A stretch of DNA of 64,000 bases from Streptantibioticus cattleyicolor NRRL 8057 = DSM 46488 (GCF_000240165.1 NC_017585.1:1612001-1676000), one strand, 5' to 3'. Shown: positions 37,467-47,672, counted from the stretch's first letter. The notes: generated by a model not told the origin, from the letters alone. Translations and numbers: made by a program.

Positions 37467-38702
37467 ATGGTGGCGCTACCCGTGGTCGATCACGCGGCGG
37501 TGTTCGCCGCGGTACCGGCGCCGTGCCTGGTGCTGGACCCACGGCTGACGATCGTCGAGGTCAACGAGGCGTATCTGGACGTGACCGGACGCCGGCGGGA
37601 GGAACTGCTCGGCCGGCCGTTCTTCGCGGCGTTCCCGCCGAACCCGGCCGACCCGGAGGCGGACGGTGTCGAGAGCCTGCGGACGTCGTTCGACCGGGTC
37701 CGCGCCTTGCGGGTACGGGACGCGATGGCGGTGCACAAGTACGACATCCCCCTGGCGTCGAGCCCGGGGGCCTTCGAGGAACGCTGGTGGAGCCCGGTGA
37801 ACACACCGGTGCTGGACGAGCGCGGAGAGGTGCGGTGGATCATCCACCGGGTCGAGGACGCCACGGCGTTCGTCCGCGCCGTCGTCCCGCCCCGCGACCA
37901 CGCGGACCCCGCGCAGGCGATGGCCGCCGAACTGTACGCGCGCGGACGCGAGTTGCAGCGCCTCAACGAGGAACTGCGCAAGGCCCACGCCGAGGAACGG
38001 CACCTCGCCCTCACCCTGCAGAACGCCATGCTCTACACCCCCGACCTGCGACGCCACCACGACCTGGCGCTGCGCTACCGGCCCGCCGCCAGCTCGCTGA
38101 ACGTGTGCGGGGACTGGTACGACGTGGCGGACGTCTCCGGCGACCGGCTGGCGGCTGCCGTCGGCGACGTCGTCGGGCACGGGCTGGAGGCCGCGTTGAT
38201 CATGGGCATGCTCCGCAGCGCCCTCTCGGCCGCCATCCGCGCGTCCCAGGGCCCCGCCTACGCCCTCGAAGCGCTCGACATGTACGCCGAGTCCGTCGAA
38301 GGGGCCCTGGGCACCACCGCCGTCAAGATCCTCGTCGACAAACGCTCCCACATGATCGTCTACAGCAGCGCCGGCCACCCGCCCCCCGTACTGCTGCACG
38401 CCGACGGCAGCTGCGACCTGCTCGACCAGGCGACCGACCCGCCGCTGGGCGCCTGGACCGCCAGCGTGCCCCGTTCACAGGCCGTGACCGGATACAAACC
38501 CGGCGACGCCCTGCTGCTCTACACCGACGGCCTCATCGAACGCCGCGGCGAGGACATCGACGTCGGCCTCGCCCGCCTCACCGGCGCGCTGGCCCGGTGC
38601 GCCGACCGGACGGTGGAGCGGATGGCCGACACCGTCCTGGAACGCCTGGGTGTGGCGCAGGGCGCCCGCGACGACGTCGCGCTGCTCGTCCTCGCGCTGT
38701 GA
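37467..38702 (+). CDS. PAS-domain PP2C-type serine phosphatase (SpoIIE/RsbU-like)
   Basis: A 411-aa signalling protein. Residues about 8-120 form a PAS sensor (CLVLDPRLTIVEVNEAYLDVTGRRREELLGRPFF). A helical linker around 150-185 (ELQRLNEELRKAHAEERHLALTLQNAML) leads to a PP2C phosphatase domain with GDWYDVADVSGDRLAAAVGDVVGHGLEAALIMGMLRSAL, VYSSAGHPPPVLL and LLLYTDGLIERRGEDIDVGLARL; the metal-binding aspartates are present. Proteins of this type dephosphorylate anti-sigma-factor antagonists. No kinase or antagonist is encoded nearby. ATG at 37467 is preceded by AAGGGG and a large hairpin. Confidence 0.92.
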   Translation: MVALPVVDHAAVFAAVPAPCLVLDPRLTIVEVNEAYLDVTGRRREELLGRPFFAAFPPNPADPEADGVESLRTSFDRVRALRVRDAMAVHKYDIPLASSPGAFEERWWSPVNTPVLDERGEVRWIIHRVEDATAFVRAVVPPRDHADPAQAMAAELYARGRELQRLNEELRKAHAEERHLALTLQNAMLYTPDLRRHHDLALRYRPAASSLNVCGDWYDVADVSGDRLAAAVGDVVGHGLEAALIMGMLRSALSAAIRASQGPAYALEALDMYAESVEGALGTTAVKILVDKRSHMIVYSSAGHPPPVLLHADGSCDLLDQATDPPLGAWTASVPRSQAVTGYKPGDALLLYTDGLIERRGEDIDVGLARLTGALARCADRTVERMADTVLERLGVAQGARDDVALLVLAL

Positions 38703-38753
38703 TGTCTTGCGGGGCGAGGGTTCCACGGTCCTCGCGCGGTGTGTGCGTACCGC

Positions 38754-39398
38754 TCAGGCGTTGAGGTGGGTGAGCACCGCGAGTACGCGCCGGTTGCTGT
38801 CGCTCGACGGCGGGAGCGTCAGCTTGGTGAAGATGTTGGAGATGTGTTTCGCGGCCGCGCCCTCGGTGATGGTGAGCCGCTGGGCGATGGCGGTGTTCGA
38901 GCAGCCCTCGGCCATCAGCTCCAGCACCTCGCGCTCGCGTGGGGTGAGGGCGGCCAGCGGCTCGTCCCTGGAGTGGCTGGTCATCAGCTGGGCGACGACG
39001 GCGGGATCCATGGCCGTACCGCCGGCGGCGACCCGTCGTACGGCGTCGACGAACTGCTCGTCGTCGAGCACGCTGTCCTTGAGGAGGTAGCCGATGCCGC
39101 CGGTGCCGTCGGCCAGCAGCTCACGGGCGTACATCTGCTCGACGTGTTGGGACAGTACGAGGATCGGCAGGCCCGGCTGCTCCCGGCGGGCGCGCAGCGC
39201 GGCCTGAAGGCCCTCGGTGGTGAAGGTGGGCGGCAGCCGTACGTCGACGATGACCACGTCGGGCCGGTGCCCGGCGATCGCGGCGGCCAGGTCCGTTCCG
39301 TTGTCGACGGCGGCGACCACCTCGAACCCGTACGCTTCGAGCAACTGGATGATCCCCTGCCTCAGGAGGAAGAGGTCTTCGGCGAGGACAACGCGCAC
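38754..39398 (-). CDS. NarL-type response regulator
   Basis: A 214-aa regulator. The receiver domain has acidic AED near the start, phosphoacceptor Asp52 in VVIVDVRLPP, and a conserved Lys in YLLKDS; the C-terminal LuxR-type helix-turn-helix is LTPREREVLELMAEGCSNTAIAQRLTITEGAAAKHISNIFTKL. Partner of the histidine kinase whose 3' end it overlaps by 37 bp. It likely controls the ABC exporter genes upstream in the same orientation. GTG start, with GGAG nearby inside the kinase gene. Confidence 0.94.
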   Translation of the reverse strand: MRVVLAEDLFLLRQGIIQLLEAYGFEVVAAVDNGTDLAAAIAGHRPDVVIVDVRLPPTFTTEGLQAALRARREQPGLPILVLSQHVEQMYARELLADGTGGIGYLLKDSVLDDEQFVDAVRRVAAGGTAMDPAVVAQLMTSHSRDEPLAALTPREREVLELMAEGCSNTAIAQRLTITEGAAAKHISNIFTKLTLPPSSDSNRRVLAVLTHLNA

Positions 39399-40660
39399 GG
39401 CAGCTCCAGCTTCATCACGGTCGGACCGCCCCGCGGGCTGTCGATCACCAGGGTTCCGTCAAAGGATGCCAGTCGTCGTCGGATGCCCTCCAGGCCGCTC
39501 CCGGCCGACGCGTCGGCGCCACCGTGGCCGTCGTCGGTGACCCGGGCGTGCAGGGTGTCGTCGGCGCACCAGGCGATGACCTCGACGTGGCGGGCGTCGG
39601 CGTGCTTGAGGACGTTGGTGAGCAGTTCCGACACGGCGAAGTAGACGGCGGACTCGACCGGGTCGGGCAGTTTGCCGGGCAGGTCCGCCACCACGGTGAC
39701 CCGCAGCGGGCTGGCCAGGCCCAGGGCGCGCAGGGCGTCGGCCAGGCCCCGTTCGGCGAGGACCGGCGGGTGGATGCCGCGGACCACGTCGCGCAGTTCG
39801 CTCAGGGCCCGCACCGAGGAGGTGCGCGCCTCGCGCAACATCCGCCGGGCCTCCTCGGGATCCTGGGCCAACTTACGGTCCACGGCGCCGAGTTGCAGCC
39901 CGAGGCTGACCAGCCGGGCCTGCGTTCCGTCGTGCAGGTCGCGTTCGATGCGGCGCAGCTCGGCGGCCTGGAAGTCCAGGGCGCCGGAGCGCGTCTCCGT
40001 CAAGTGCCGTACCCGGGACGCCAGTTGTGATTCCCGGGTGGGGCCGAGCAGGACGCGGACGAAGTGGGCGTGGCCCTTGAGCACCAGCGGGCCGAGGAAC
40101 ACCCAGCCGGCGAGCACCGCGAGTGCGAGCGCGGCCGCGGCGAAGGCGGCCGGCCAACTGTCCACGGTGACGAAGGCGTACCAGCGGCCCTGTCCGCCCG
40201 CCGCGACGGGCTTCCACACGCCGCAGGCGAGGACCAGCCCTTCCCCCGCGTAGTAGAGCAGCCCGGCCGGGACGAAACCGAGGAGGCCGACGACGCAGTT
40301 GAGCAGCAGCCACAGCAGGTCCCGCCAGGTGGCGGGGTCGGTCAGGATCCACTTGCAGCGGCGCGTCCAGCCGACGATGTCCTTCTCGATCTCCTCCGGC
40401 TCGGGCCGGTACGGCCGCTCCACCGGGACGCCGCAGTACGCCGCGGCGCGCCGGTTGAGGTCGCACAACCCGCGCACCGCCCGGGTGCAGTGGGGCAGGG
40501 CGAGGAAGCCGATGCCGATCGCGGCGATGACGACGACGTACGCGGTGGTGACGAAGAGCACGATCGACAGCAGGGCTCCGGCGGCGACGGCCACGCCGAT
40601 CACGGTGGCCAGCGTGGCGCGGCGCAGTCGGCCGCGCCAGGTGACCGGCACAGTCTTCAT
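39362..40660 (-). CDS. Membrane sensor histidine kinase (HisKA_3, NarL family partner)
   Basis: A 432-aa kinase. Four hydrophobic segments (about 15-35, 40-57, 115-140, 165-190) with no large extracellular domain, then a dimerisation helix with phosphoacceptor His243 in RRIERDLHDGTQARL, and an HATPase_c domain (AVSELLTNVLKHADARHVEV, VTDDGHGGAD, GSGLEGIRRRL). Kinases with little outside the membrane often sense membrane-active compounds together with ABC transporters; the ABC system at 40710-44019 next door fits. Overlaps the response regulator, so the pair is co-translated. Confidence 0.94.
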   Translation of the reverse strand: MKTVPVTWRGRLRRATLATVIGVAVAAGALLSIVLFVTTAYVVVIAAIGIGFLALPHCTRAVRGLCDLNRRAAAYCGVPVERPYRPEPEEIEKDIVGWTRRCKWILTDPATWRDLLWLLLNCVVGLLGFVPAGLLYYAGEGLVLACGVWKPVAAGGQGRWYAFVTVDSWPAAFAAAALALAVLAGWVFLGPLVLKGHAHFVRVLLGPTRESQLASRVRHLTETRSGALDFQAAELRRIERDLHDGTQARLVSLGLQLGAVDRKLAQDPEEARRMLREARTSSVRALSELRDVVRGIHPPVLAERGLADALRALGLASPLRVTVVADLPGKLPDPVESAVYFAVSELLTNVLKHADARHVEVIAWCADDTLHARVTDDGHGGADASAGSGLEGIRRRLASFDGTLVIDSPRGGPTVMKLELPCALSSPKTSSS

Positions 40661-40709
40661 GCCCTCATGCTCCCATCCCCCTGAGGCCGGTCACGTCGGG
40701 CCGCCCGTC

Positions 40710-43216
40710 TCACGCGGCCTTCACCGTCTCCACCGCCGGTGTGCGCATGCCGCGCCATGAAGGCAGCAGGGTCGCGCCCCACACCAGCAGCAGCGATCCG
40801 CCGACGATGGCGAGGTAGACGCCGATGGATCCGGACGGCAGGTACGAGTCGGTCTTGACGAGGCTGTACGGGACGATGGTCGTCGCGGCGGCGACGGTGC
40901 CGAGGACGGTGGCGATGACACCGATCAGCGAGCCTTCGACGGTCAGCATGGCGAGCACCTGGGCACGGGTGGCGCCGGTGAGCCGCTGGAGGCCGAACTC
41001 CGCGCGCCGGCTCCGCGTGACGGACACCAGGGTGTTGACGACGGTGATCGCGGCGTATCCGACGATCATGGCGACGACGGCGTAGTTGGCGGACGCCAGG
41101 ATCTGCTGGATCTGGTTGTCGCGGACGGCGGTTGACGCACTCACGTCCAGTTCGGTGCCGGGTACCGTGGCGGCCAGCGCGGCGAGGCGGTCGCGGACCC
41201 CGGTGGTGTCGTGGGGCGCGACCCGCACCAGGATCTGGTGCGCGAGCCCGTCACCGGTGTGCGGGGCGAGGGTCGAGGCGGGCAGGGTGAGGTATCCCTG
41301 CCGGGGGTTGTCGGCGTAGAGGGCGACGACCGTGGGACGTACGGCGGCGCCGTCGCCGAGGTGCATCGGCAGCCGGTCGCCGACCTTCACCCCGTACTCG
41401 CCGGCCTTCTTGGCGGACAGGGCCACCGTGTCACCGCGCAGTCCGGCCGGTGAGCCGGCGACGACGGGCAGATCGAGACTGCGACGCACCCCCTCGGCGG
41501 ACACACCCCGCAGATCGACCTCGTCCGGGCCGTGCGGGCCGTCCACGAAGCCGTGGCTGACGACGAGTTCGCAGGCCGCGGCCACGCCGGGGATGGCGCG
41601 GACCGTCCCGACGACACCGGGGGCGAACCCGCCCGTCGAGGAGTCGAGGACGTACTGGGCGAGGATGGTGTCGCGGTAGGAGGTGCGCGAGACGTGGTCC
41701 TCGGTGGACTGCATGTACAGCGTGCCGGTGGCGATGCCGATGAGCAGGACGATCGGGGCGACCGCGCCCGCCGTGCGGACGGTGGCGGTGGCGGTGTTGC
41801 GCAGCGCGAGCCGGCCGGCCGGTCCGGGCAGCGCGCGCACCGGCAGCCGCAGCAGCGCCACCATGGCCGTGGTGATGCCGGGGGCCAGCAGGGCGAGACC
41901 GACGCAGAACAGCACGGACGCGGGCCCGGCGGTGGCGGCGAGTGTCGGGCCGTCCCCCATCACCGTGGCGGTGACGACCGCCAGGCCGACGCCGCCGGTG
42001 AGGAACAACAGCGCGAGCAGCAGGCGCGGCACGCTGAACCAACGGGTTCCGGCGGTGGAACCGGCCGGGGCCGCTACCGGTTCGGTGCGGGCGGCCTTGC
42101 GTCCGGCGAAGCGGGTGGCACCGGCCGCGGCCAGCACGGTGACCGCCGCCCCGACGGCCATCGGGGCCCAGCCGGCGTGGTAGACGATCTGCGGCGGCAC
42201 CACACCGCTGGAGGTCAGCACCCCGAACAGCAGCCTGCCCGCGAGATGTCCGGGGGCCAGGGCGAGCAGCACGGCTCCCACCGACACACGGCCGTCTCGG
42301 ACAGGATCATGCGGCGCAGCTGCTTCGGCGTGGCGCCCACGGCACGCAGCAGGGCCATCTCCCGGGCGCGTTGCTGGAGGGAGAGGCCGAGGGTCGAGGC
42401 CACGCCGAACATGACGATCAGCACGACCGACGAGCCGAAGACCGCCGCGAGGACGACGACCGTACGCTCGCCGGCGAGGGCACCGGGCAGTTCCGCCAGG
42501 CCCCGCCGCTCACCGGTGAGCACCTCGGCACGGTCGCCGACGGCCGAGCGCACCGCGTCCGCGACGGCGGCGACGCTCGCACCGGGGGCGGCCACGACAC
42601 CGATGGAGTCGATCCGGCTGCCGGCGAGGGCGCGGGCCTCCCCGTCCGTGAAGAACACGGCGGCGTGCGGGTGGTGACCACCGTGCCGCTCGGCGACACC
42701 GCTGACACGGTACCGTCGGGTGGTGCCCTTGACGACGATGCCGATCACGGACCCGGGGCGGGCGCCGGAGCGCTCGGCCAGCACCGAGTCGAGCACGACC
42801 TCGCCGACGGAGGGGGACGCACCGGCGGTGAGGGTGTAGGGGGTCAGCCGGGCGGCGGCCCAACCATGGTTGTACGAGCCGGACTTGCCGGTCAGCGGCG
42901 TGCCGCCCGCCAGCACGGTGGCCGCCACCGACACATCGGCGACGGCCGCGGCGACCCCGTGCGCCCGGGCCACCACGGCGACCAGACCGGGATCGACGCG
43001 GTGCCGTTCGGTCAACGCGACGGAGCCGTAGCTCTGGTCACCGGTGACGACGACCGGGGCGCCGCCCAGGCGCTGCGGATCGGCCGCCATACGGAGCCCC
43101 GTCTCCATCAGGCCGCCACAGCCGATGACGATCGCGGCGCCGAGGAACATGGCGAGGAAGGTCGCGGTGCAATTCGACCACCGGAACGTCAGGGTGCGCA
43201 GTGCGAGACGCCACAT
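40710..43216 (-). pseudogene. FtsX-type ABC transporter permease, frameshifted
   Basis: Together the two pieces make a large MacB/FtsX permease of about 830 aa with N-terminal helix (TATFLAMFLGAAIVIG), periplasmic region, three helices including VLIVMFGVASTLGLSLQQRAREMALLRAVGATPKQLRRMIL, a second periplasmic part, and a last set of helices ending LPSWRGMRTPAVETVKAA. The frame breaks near 42286: the first piece (42215-43216) runs into nonsense after MILSETAV, while the right continuation SVGAVLLALAPG is in another frame. Loss of one G from a GTGGTG run would explain it. Either the gene is dead, or this is a sequencing error or a phase-variable site. The start overlaps the ATPase stop. Confidence 0.85.
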
Positions 43217-44019
43217 CAGGAACGCCTCCCGTGGGCCTGCGGCATGCTGCGGTGCCGGGGCTCGTCCTCCCAGGCGCCGAGCCGGGTCATCCGGGCGGCC
43301 ACCGCGTCGGCGGTCGGCCGGTGCAGTTCGCCGGCGAAGGCACCGTCGGCGAGGAAGACCACACGGTCGGCGTAGGAGGCGGCGACCGGGTCATGGGTGA
43401 CCATGACCAGCGTCCGACCCGCGGTGTCCACGGACTCGCGCAGCAGGGTGAGGACGGACGCGGCGGCCCGGGTGTCGAGGGCACCGGTGGGTTCGTCGGC
43501 GAAGACGACGGTCGGACGGGTCACCAGGGCACGGGCGATGGCCACGCGCTGCTGCTGCCCGCCGGACAACTGCGCCGGCAGATGACCGATCCGCTCGGAC
43601 AGGCCCACCCGCCGCACGACGGCGCGGACCAGACCCTCGTCCGGACGCTGCCCGGCCAGCCGCAGCGGCAACGCGATGTTCTGACTGACCGTCAGCGCCG
43701 GCAGCAGGTTGAAGGACTGGAAGACGAAGCCGATCCGATCCCGGCGCAACCTGGTCAACTCGGCGTCGTCCAGGCCCGACAGGTCGATGCCGCCGACGGT
43801 GACCCTGCCGGAGCTGGGCCGGACCAGCCCCGCCGCGCAGTGCAGAAAGGTGCTCTTGCCGGATCCGGACGGCCCCATCACGGCGGTGAACGTGCCGTGA
43901 CCGAAGCTCATGCCGAGCCCGCGGAGCGCGGCCACCCGGCCGCTCCCTCGGCCGTAGGACTTCGACACGGCCTCCAGCCGTACCGCCTCCGCCCCGCGAA
44001 GGTCCTGTGACGTGTGCAC
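43216..44019 (-). CDS. ABC transporter ATP-binding protein
   Basis: A 267-aa ATPase of the MacB/LolD type. Walker A GPSGSGKST (about 50-58), Q-loop VFQSFNLLPALTV, signature LSGGQQQR, Walker B VVFADEPTGALD and switch His in VTHDPVAAS. It would energise the FtsX-type permease that overlaps its stop (TGATG), exporting a peptide, lipid or antibiotic. With the frameshifted permease the complex may not form. It probably belongs to one regulon with the two-component system downstream. The ATG at 44019 lacks a strong site nearby but homology starts within 12 residues. Confidence 0.94.
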   Translation of the reverse strand: MHTSQDLRGAEAVRLEAVSKSYGRGSGRVAALRGLGMSFGHGTFTAVMGPSGSGKSTFLHCAAGLVRPSSGRVTVGGIDLSGLDDAELTRLRRDRIGFVFQSFNLLPALTVSQNIALPLRLAGQRPDEGLVRAVVRRVGLSERIGHLPAQLSGGQQQRVAIARALVTRPTVVFADEPTGALDTRAAASVLTLLRESVDTAGRTLVMVTHDPVAASYADRVVFLADGAFAGELHRPTADAVAARMTRLGAWEDEPRHRSMPQAHGRRS

Positions 44020-44151
44020 TCCTGGCTCCTGACGTGAGATGACGCGCTTCGAACGCGCTGTCCGCGAGTCAGGTTAGGAACGCCGCCACGGGTGGCACAT
44101 TGGCATTCTCCGGTCACTTCGAGGTAGAGATTTCTCCACCACTGCCCGTCG

Positions 44152-44540
44152 GTGCCACCACGCGAGGGGCTGCTCGCCCGGGCCCCGGACCCGTCGGTCA
44201 CCGAACGGGTGGAAGCGTTCGCGGGGCCGCTGTTCGACGAGATGCCGGCCGGTGACGAGGGCGGCTCCCGGAGGTCCCGGCTGATCGTGACGATCACCAC
44301 CGACCCGGCCGAGGAGTTGCGCGCCCGGACCGGCTCGGCAGCGGATGCGATCGCTACGTGGCCGCGTTCGCGCGTGCGCTGCCCGGTCTCTGCCCGGACG
44401 AACTGTGGTTCCGGATGCGGCGAATCCTCGCCGTGACGGCCGTGGACCGCGTCGGCGTCCACAAACGCCCCTCGGCCGACCCGTCCCCGGCGGGCGAGGC
44501 GGCCCGGCGCGGGCGATCACGTTCCTGTCGGCGGCGATGA
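44152..44540 (+). pseudogene. Remnant of a TetR-family regulator, frameshifted
   Basis: The first frame gives VTERVEAFAGPLFDEMPAGDEGGSRRSRLIVTITTDPAEELRART, then at about 44345 the recognisable continuation RYVAAFARALPGLCPDELWFRMRRILAVTAVDRV moves to another frame. This is the ligand-binding end of a TetR protein; the helix-turn-helix half is absent. The surrounding 44020-44731 (712 bp) holds no other gene. It may once have regulated the divergent ABC genes, now under the two-component system. Confidence 0.7.
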
Positions 44541-44731
44541 GCGCGCCGCCGACCGGGGACCTGACGGCTCGGCCCGGCCGACGACGCGCAAGGGCACTCG
44601 GGCAGGCGGGCGGCGGCCGTGTGCTCCCGCCCCGCCCCTCGCCGGGTCAGCGGGCCTGGTCGGCGCCGGTGTTCGTCGCGCGGCTCGATTCACACGCCCG
44701 CCCTGCCCGGCGCCGCCCGAACCCGCCGGAC

Positions 44732-46414
44732 TCAGGCCGCCGTGGTGTGACCCAGCGCTTCGCGGACGTTGCCGACCAGCACGTTCTCGATGGACCGCAC
44801 GGAGCCGAACCCACGGTCCTCGAAGACGTCCCACTCCGGCTTGAGCAGGCCCGGTCGCGGCTCGATGGTCCGCCCGAACTCCAGGACGTTCCAACCGGCG
44901 GTGTCGAATCGGGGCCATCCGGGGCCCGGGTCGCCGGTGCGGATGAAGGACGCGTACAGCTCGCCCATGCGCGCGCTGACCCGGCGTACCTCCTCCCGGT
45001 CCGCGCCGTCGAACGCCGGCCACCAGGCGAGGTCGCGTTCGGAGTGATTGCGGAACAGGAACGGGATGTCCCCGGTGTGCACGGCACGGAGCCGGCCGCC
45101 GAGCCCGGGCAGGTCGTAGGAGAACTGGAACACGTGGACGGGGATGTGCTGGGCGCTGAGGTTCCGGGCGATCGCCAACGACGGCAGTTTGAAGAACTCG
45201 AAGGACATGATGTCCGGCAGCAGCAGACCGGGGGAGTGGTCCGGGTGGAGTTCGTGGTACCGCTGATAGACCTCGGTGGCGCCGTCCATGCCGAACGCCT
45301 GCGCCAGAACCGCCAGCACCTCCTGGCGGGAACCGTGGCCGACCGTCCGGGAGTGGCCGCGGAAGAACTGCCATTCGTCCTTCGCGAAACCGATGGCCAC
45401 CTCCAGCCCGGATGTGGTGATCGCCTCCTCCGACAGGTACTGCGCCGGGGCCTGGGGAACCCATGTCCCATCGACGACGCCGCCCAGCGGGCGCCAGGCG
45501 AGATGCCTGTCCGGGGGGAAGTAGCGGGTGAGTACGTTCTGCACGGCCAGCAGACGGTCGGGGTCGATGGTGCGCAGCTGGGCCGGGTCGTCGATACGCA
45601 ACAGATCGAGGTACATGCGCGCCACGCTGACGGCCTCCGGCCGCTGTTGGGTGCACCAGGGGTTGAACGGGGACAGTGACTGCAGCACGGCGCGCCGGAA
45701 GTACGGGTGCGCGTGGGGGTTGGTGAGCAGGTGGGAGACGGCGGTGGCACCGGCCGACTCCCCGCCGATCGTGATGGTGTCCGGATCGCCGCCGAACGCC
45801 GCGATGTTCTCGTGCACCCACTTCAGCGCGGCGAACTGGTCCTGCACACCGAGGTTCACCGCCTGCGGCAGATCGCCGGTGAGAAGCCCGAAGTGGACCC
45901 ATCCCAGGGCGCCCAGCCGGTAGTTCGGCCGGACCACGATCATGTTGCCCTCACGAGCCAGGTTCGTGCCCCGCTCCAGCGCGAAGGAACCGGAGCTGAC
46001 CGCGTTCGCGCCGCCGTGGTAGTAGACGTAGACCGGAAGACTTCCGCGCGGTGCGGACTCCGGCACCCAGATGTCGAGGTAGAGGCAGTCCTCCGCCGCC
46101 TGGTTGTGGCGGTAGGTCGCGTTCGTGTAGGAGGGCCAGGCCATGATGCCGGGCACGCCGGGGTCGATGTCTTTGACGACGCGTTCGACGTCGGCCTGGT
46201 TGGCGGAGTTGAACTGGTAGGAAGCGGACCCCGGGCGGCGCGCGTCGCGGACGCCGGACCACGGTTCCGGCGGCTGTGGTGAGTTGAACCGCAGGTGTCC
46301 GACGGGCGGTTGGGCGAAAGGGACGCCGCGGTAGACGACGACGCCCTCCTCACGGGTTCCCTGGAGCAGTCCGGTCGTCACCCGGACGACCGCCTGGGCG
46401 TCCATCGCGTGCAT
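44732..46414 (-). CDS. Type B carboxylesterase
   Basis: A 560-aa alpha/beta hydrolase of the carboxylesterase/cholinesterase family. The YYHGGAN oxyanion region, NYRLGALGW, EDCLYLDIW and the nucleophile GGESAG (Ser220) are clear; the acid lies in the GFAKDEWQFF region and the catalytic His in VHTGDIPFLF. No signal peptide is seen, so cytoplasmic. It is followed at 46615 by an amidohydrolase on the same strand, suggesting an ester-opening then hydrolase/decarboxylase catabolic set under the TetR at 47748. The start (MHAMDAQAVV) could also be the second Met. Confidence 0.93.
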   Translation of the reverse strand: MHAMDAQAVVRVTTGLLQGTREEGVVVYRGVPFAQPPVGHLRFNSPQPPEPWSGVRDARRPGSASYQFNSANQADVERVVKDIDPGVPGIMAWPSYTNATYRHNQAAEDCLYLDIWVPESAPRGSLPVYVYYHGGANAVSSGSFALERGTNLAREGNMIVVRPNYRLGALGWVHFGLLTGDLPQAVNLGVQDQFAALKWVHENIAAFGGDPDTITIGGESAGATAVSHLLTNPHAHPYFRRAVLQSLSPFNPWCTQQRPEAVSVARMYLDLLRIDDPAQLRTIDPDRLLAVQNVLTRYFPPDRHLAWRPLGGVVDGTWVPQAPAQYLSEEAITTSGLEVAIGFAKDEWQFFRGHSRTVGHGSRQEVLAVLAQAFGMDGATEVYQRYHELHPDHSPGLLLPDIMSFEFFKLPSLAIARNLSAQHIPVHVFQFSYDLPGLGGRLRAVHTGDIPFLFRNHSERDLAWWPAFDGADREEVRRVSARMGELYASFIRTGDPGPGWPRFDTAGWNVLEFGRTIEPRPGLLKPEWDVFEDRGFGSVRSIENVLVGNVREALGHTTAA

Positions 46415-46614
46415 GGGGTGTTCCTCCGTCGTTTTCGGAAGTGCGCGGTTCAGGCTCGCGCCGTGGTGTGGTCCATCCCCCGGCGTGTGATGTCCGGGTC
46501 CGCCGCGTGGGCGCGGGCGACGGTGCTGACCGAGGTGGCGGTGGTCGGCCTCGCGACCGGCGTGGTGGCCCTCCCGTACCGCCCGCCGCTACGCGCTCGG
46601 GTCGGAGATGGCGA

Positions 46615-47628
46615 TCAGCGTGCGCATGACGCTGCCTTTCCGGCCCGGTCGTGCGGTGTCATGGCCGGTCGTGCCGCGTCGTGGCGGGCGCGGGCGGAGG
46701 GGAAGAGCCGGAACGCGGCCCGGCCCACCGCGTCGATCTGATCGCGGTCCAGTACCGAACTCGCCAGCAGGGCTTCGAGGTTGGCGCGGACGGTGCGGTC
46801 GGTGGAGCAGGGCACGCCGGAGTCCGAGCCGTAGACGATGTGGTCCGGACCCGTCATGAGCAGGGCGGCGGCGAGCGTGTGGGCCGTCGCGGTGGCGGCG
46901 GTGTCCAGGTGGAGCCGGCCGAGCTGCTCGGTGATGTCCTCAGGTGTGAGGCCCTCGGGGTTGGGCACCCAGGCCTCGCCGCCGAGCAGTCCGAGCCGCC
47001 CGGAGAGCGCCGGCAGCGCCCCGCCGCAGTGCGCGACGACGTGGGTGAGGTCCGGGAAGCGCCGGAAGTGCGCGCGGTAGACCAGGTCGGTGATGGTGCG
47101 CGCGGTGTCGAAGGCGACCTCGATCAGCGGGCTCGGCCGCCCCATCGAGCCGGGCGCGTAGGCGTCGGGGTGGATGAACACCGTCGCCCCGAGCCGGTCC
47201 AGCTCGGCCCAGACCACATCCAGGGAGGGGTCCCCCAGCGGCACCCCGTTGTAGACCGTGGTCACGGCGAACCCGTCGGCACCGAGCAGGGTGCGGGCGC
47301 GTTCGATCTCGGCGAGGGCCGCCGCCGCGTCGTCGGTGGGTACGGCGGCGAGCAGTCCGAAGCGGGACGGGTGCTCCCGGACCAGCGAGGCGCCGTAGTC
47401 GTTCGAGGCCGCGAGCGCGGTGTGGTCCTTGGGGATGTTGCTGAGCAACTGCATCGCGATGCCGTCGCGGTCCATCGCGCGCAGCGTCTCCGCCAGGCTC
47501 CAGTGGTACGGCGCCGGGAGCGTGAAGCACTCCTCGCGCATCGCCTGCCAGCGCGCCCGTCGTTCCTCGGGGGTCGTCGGAGGCGTGAAGTGAGCGTGGA
47601 CATCCACCCAGTCGTTCGGCACGTTCAT
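46615..47628 (-). CDS. Amidohydrolase-family metal-dependent hydrolase/decarboxylase
   Basis: A 337-aa TIM-barrel enzyme of the amidohydrolase_2 group (aminocarboxymuconate-semialdehyde decarboxylase-like). Metal ligands: HAH in WVDVHAHF near residue 10, His in VFIHPDAY, HCGGALPAL, and the terminal Asp in IVYGSDSG. Members decarboxylate or hydrolyse aromatic ring-cleavage products. The TetR gene is divergent with a 20-bp palindrome between, and the esterase lies downstream on the same strand, so the two enzymes are probably an inducible unit. ATG at 47628 follows GAGAGGA. Confidence 0.9.
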   Translation of the reverse strand: MNVPNDWVDVHAHFTPPTTPEERRARWQAMREECFTLPAPYHWSLAETLRAMDRDGIAMQLLSNIPKDHTALAASNDYGASLVREHPSRFGLLAAVPTDDAAAALAEIERARTLLGADGFAVTTVYNGVPLGDPSLDVVWAELDRLGATVFIHPDAYAPGSMGRPSPLIEVAFDTARTITDLVYRAHFRRFPDLTHVVAHCGGALPALSGRLGLLGGEAWVPNPEGLTPEDITEQLGRLHLDTAATATAHTLAAALLMTGPDHIVYGSDSGVPCSTDRTVRANLEALLASSVLDRDQIDAVGRAAFRLFPSARARHDAARPAMTPHDRAGKAASCAR

Positions 47629-47652
47629 CGGTCCTCTCACAGCGTATGATGG

Positions 47653-47672
47653 GACTGTACGTACGTACAGTC
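47653..47672. promoter_or_regulatory. 20-bp perfect palindrome, operator of the divergent TetR
   Basis: GACTGTACGTACGTACAGTC is a perfect palindrome only 25 bp before the amidohydrolase start and 76 bp before the TetR start. A TetR dimer (or a pair of dimers) bound here would block both promoters. It is one of the clearest operators in the window. Confidence 0.9.
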
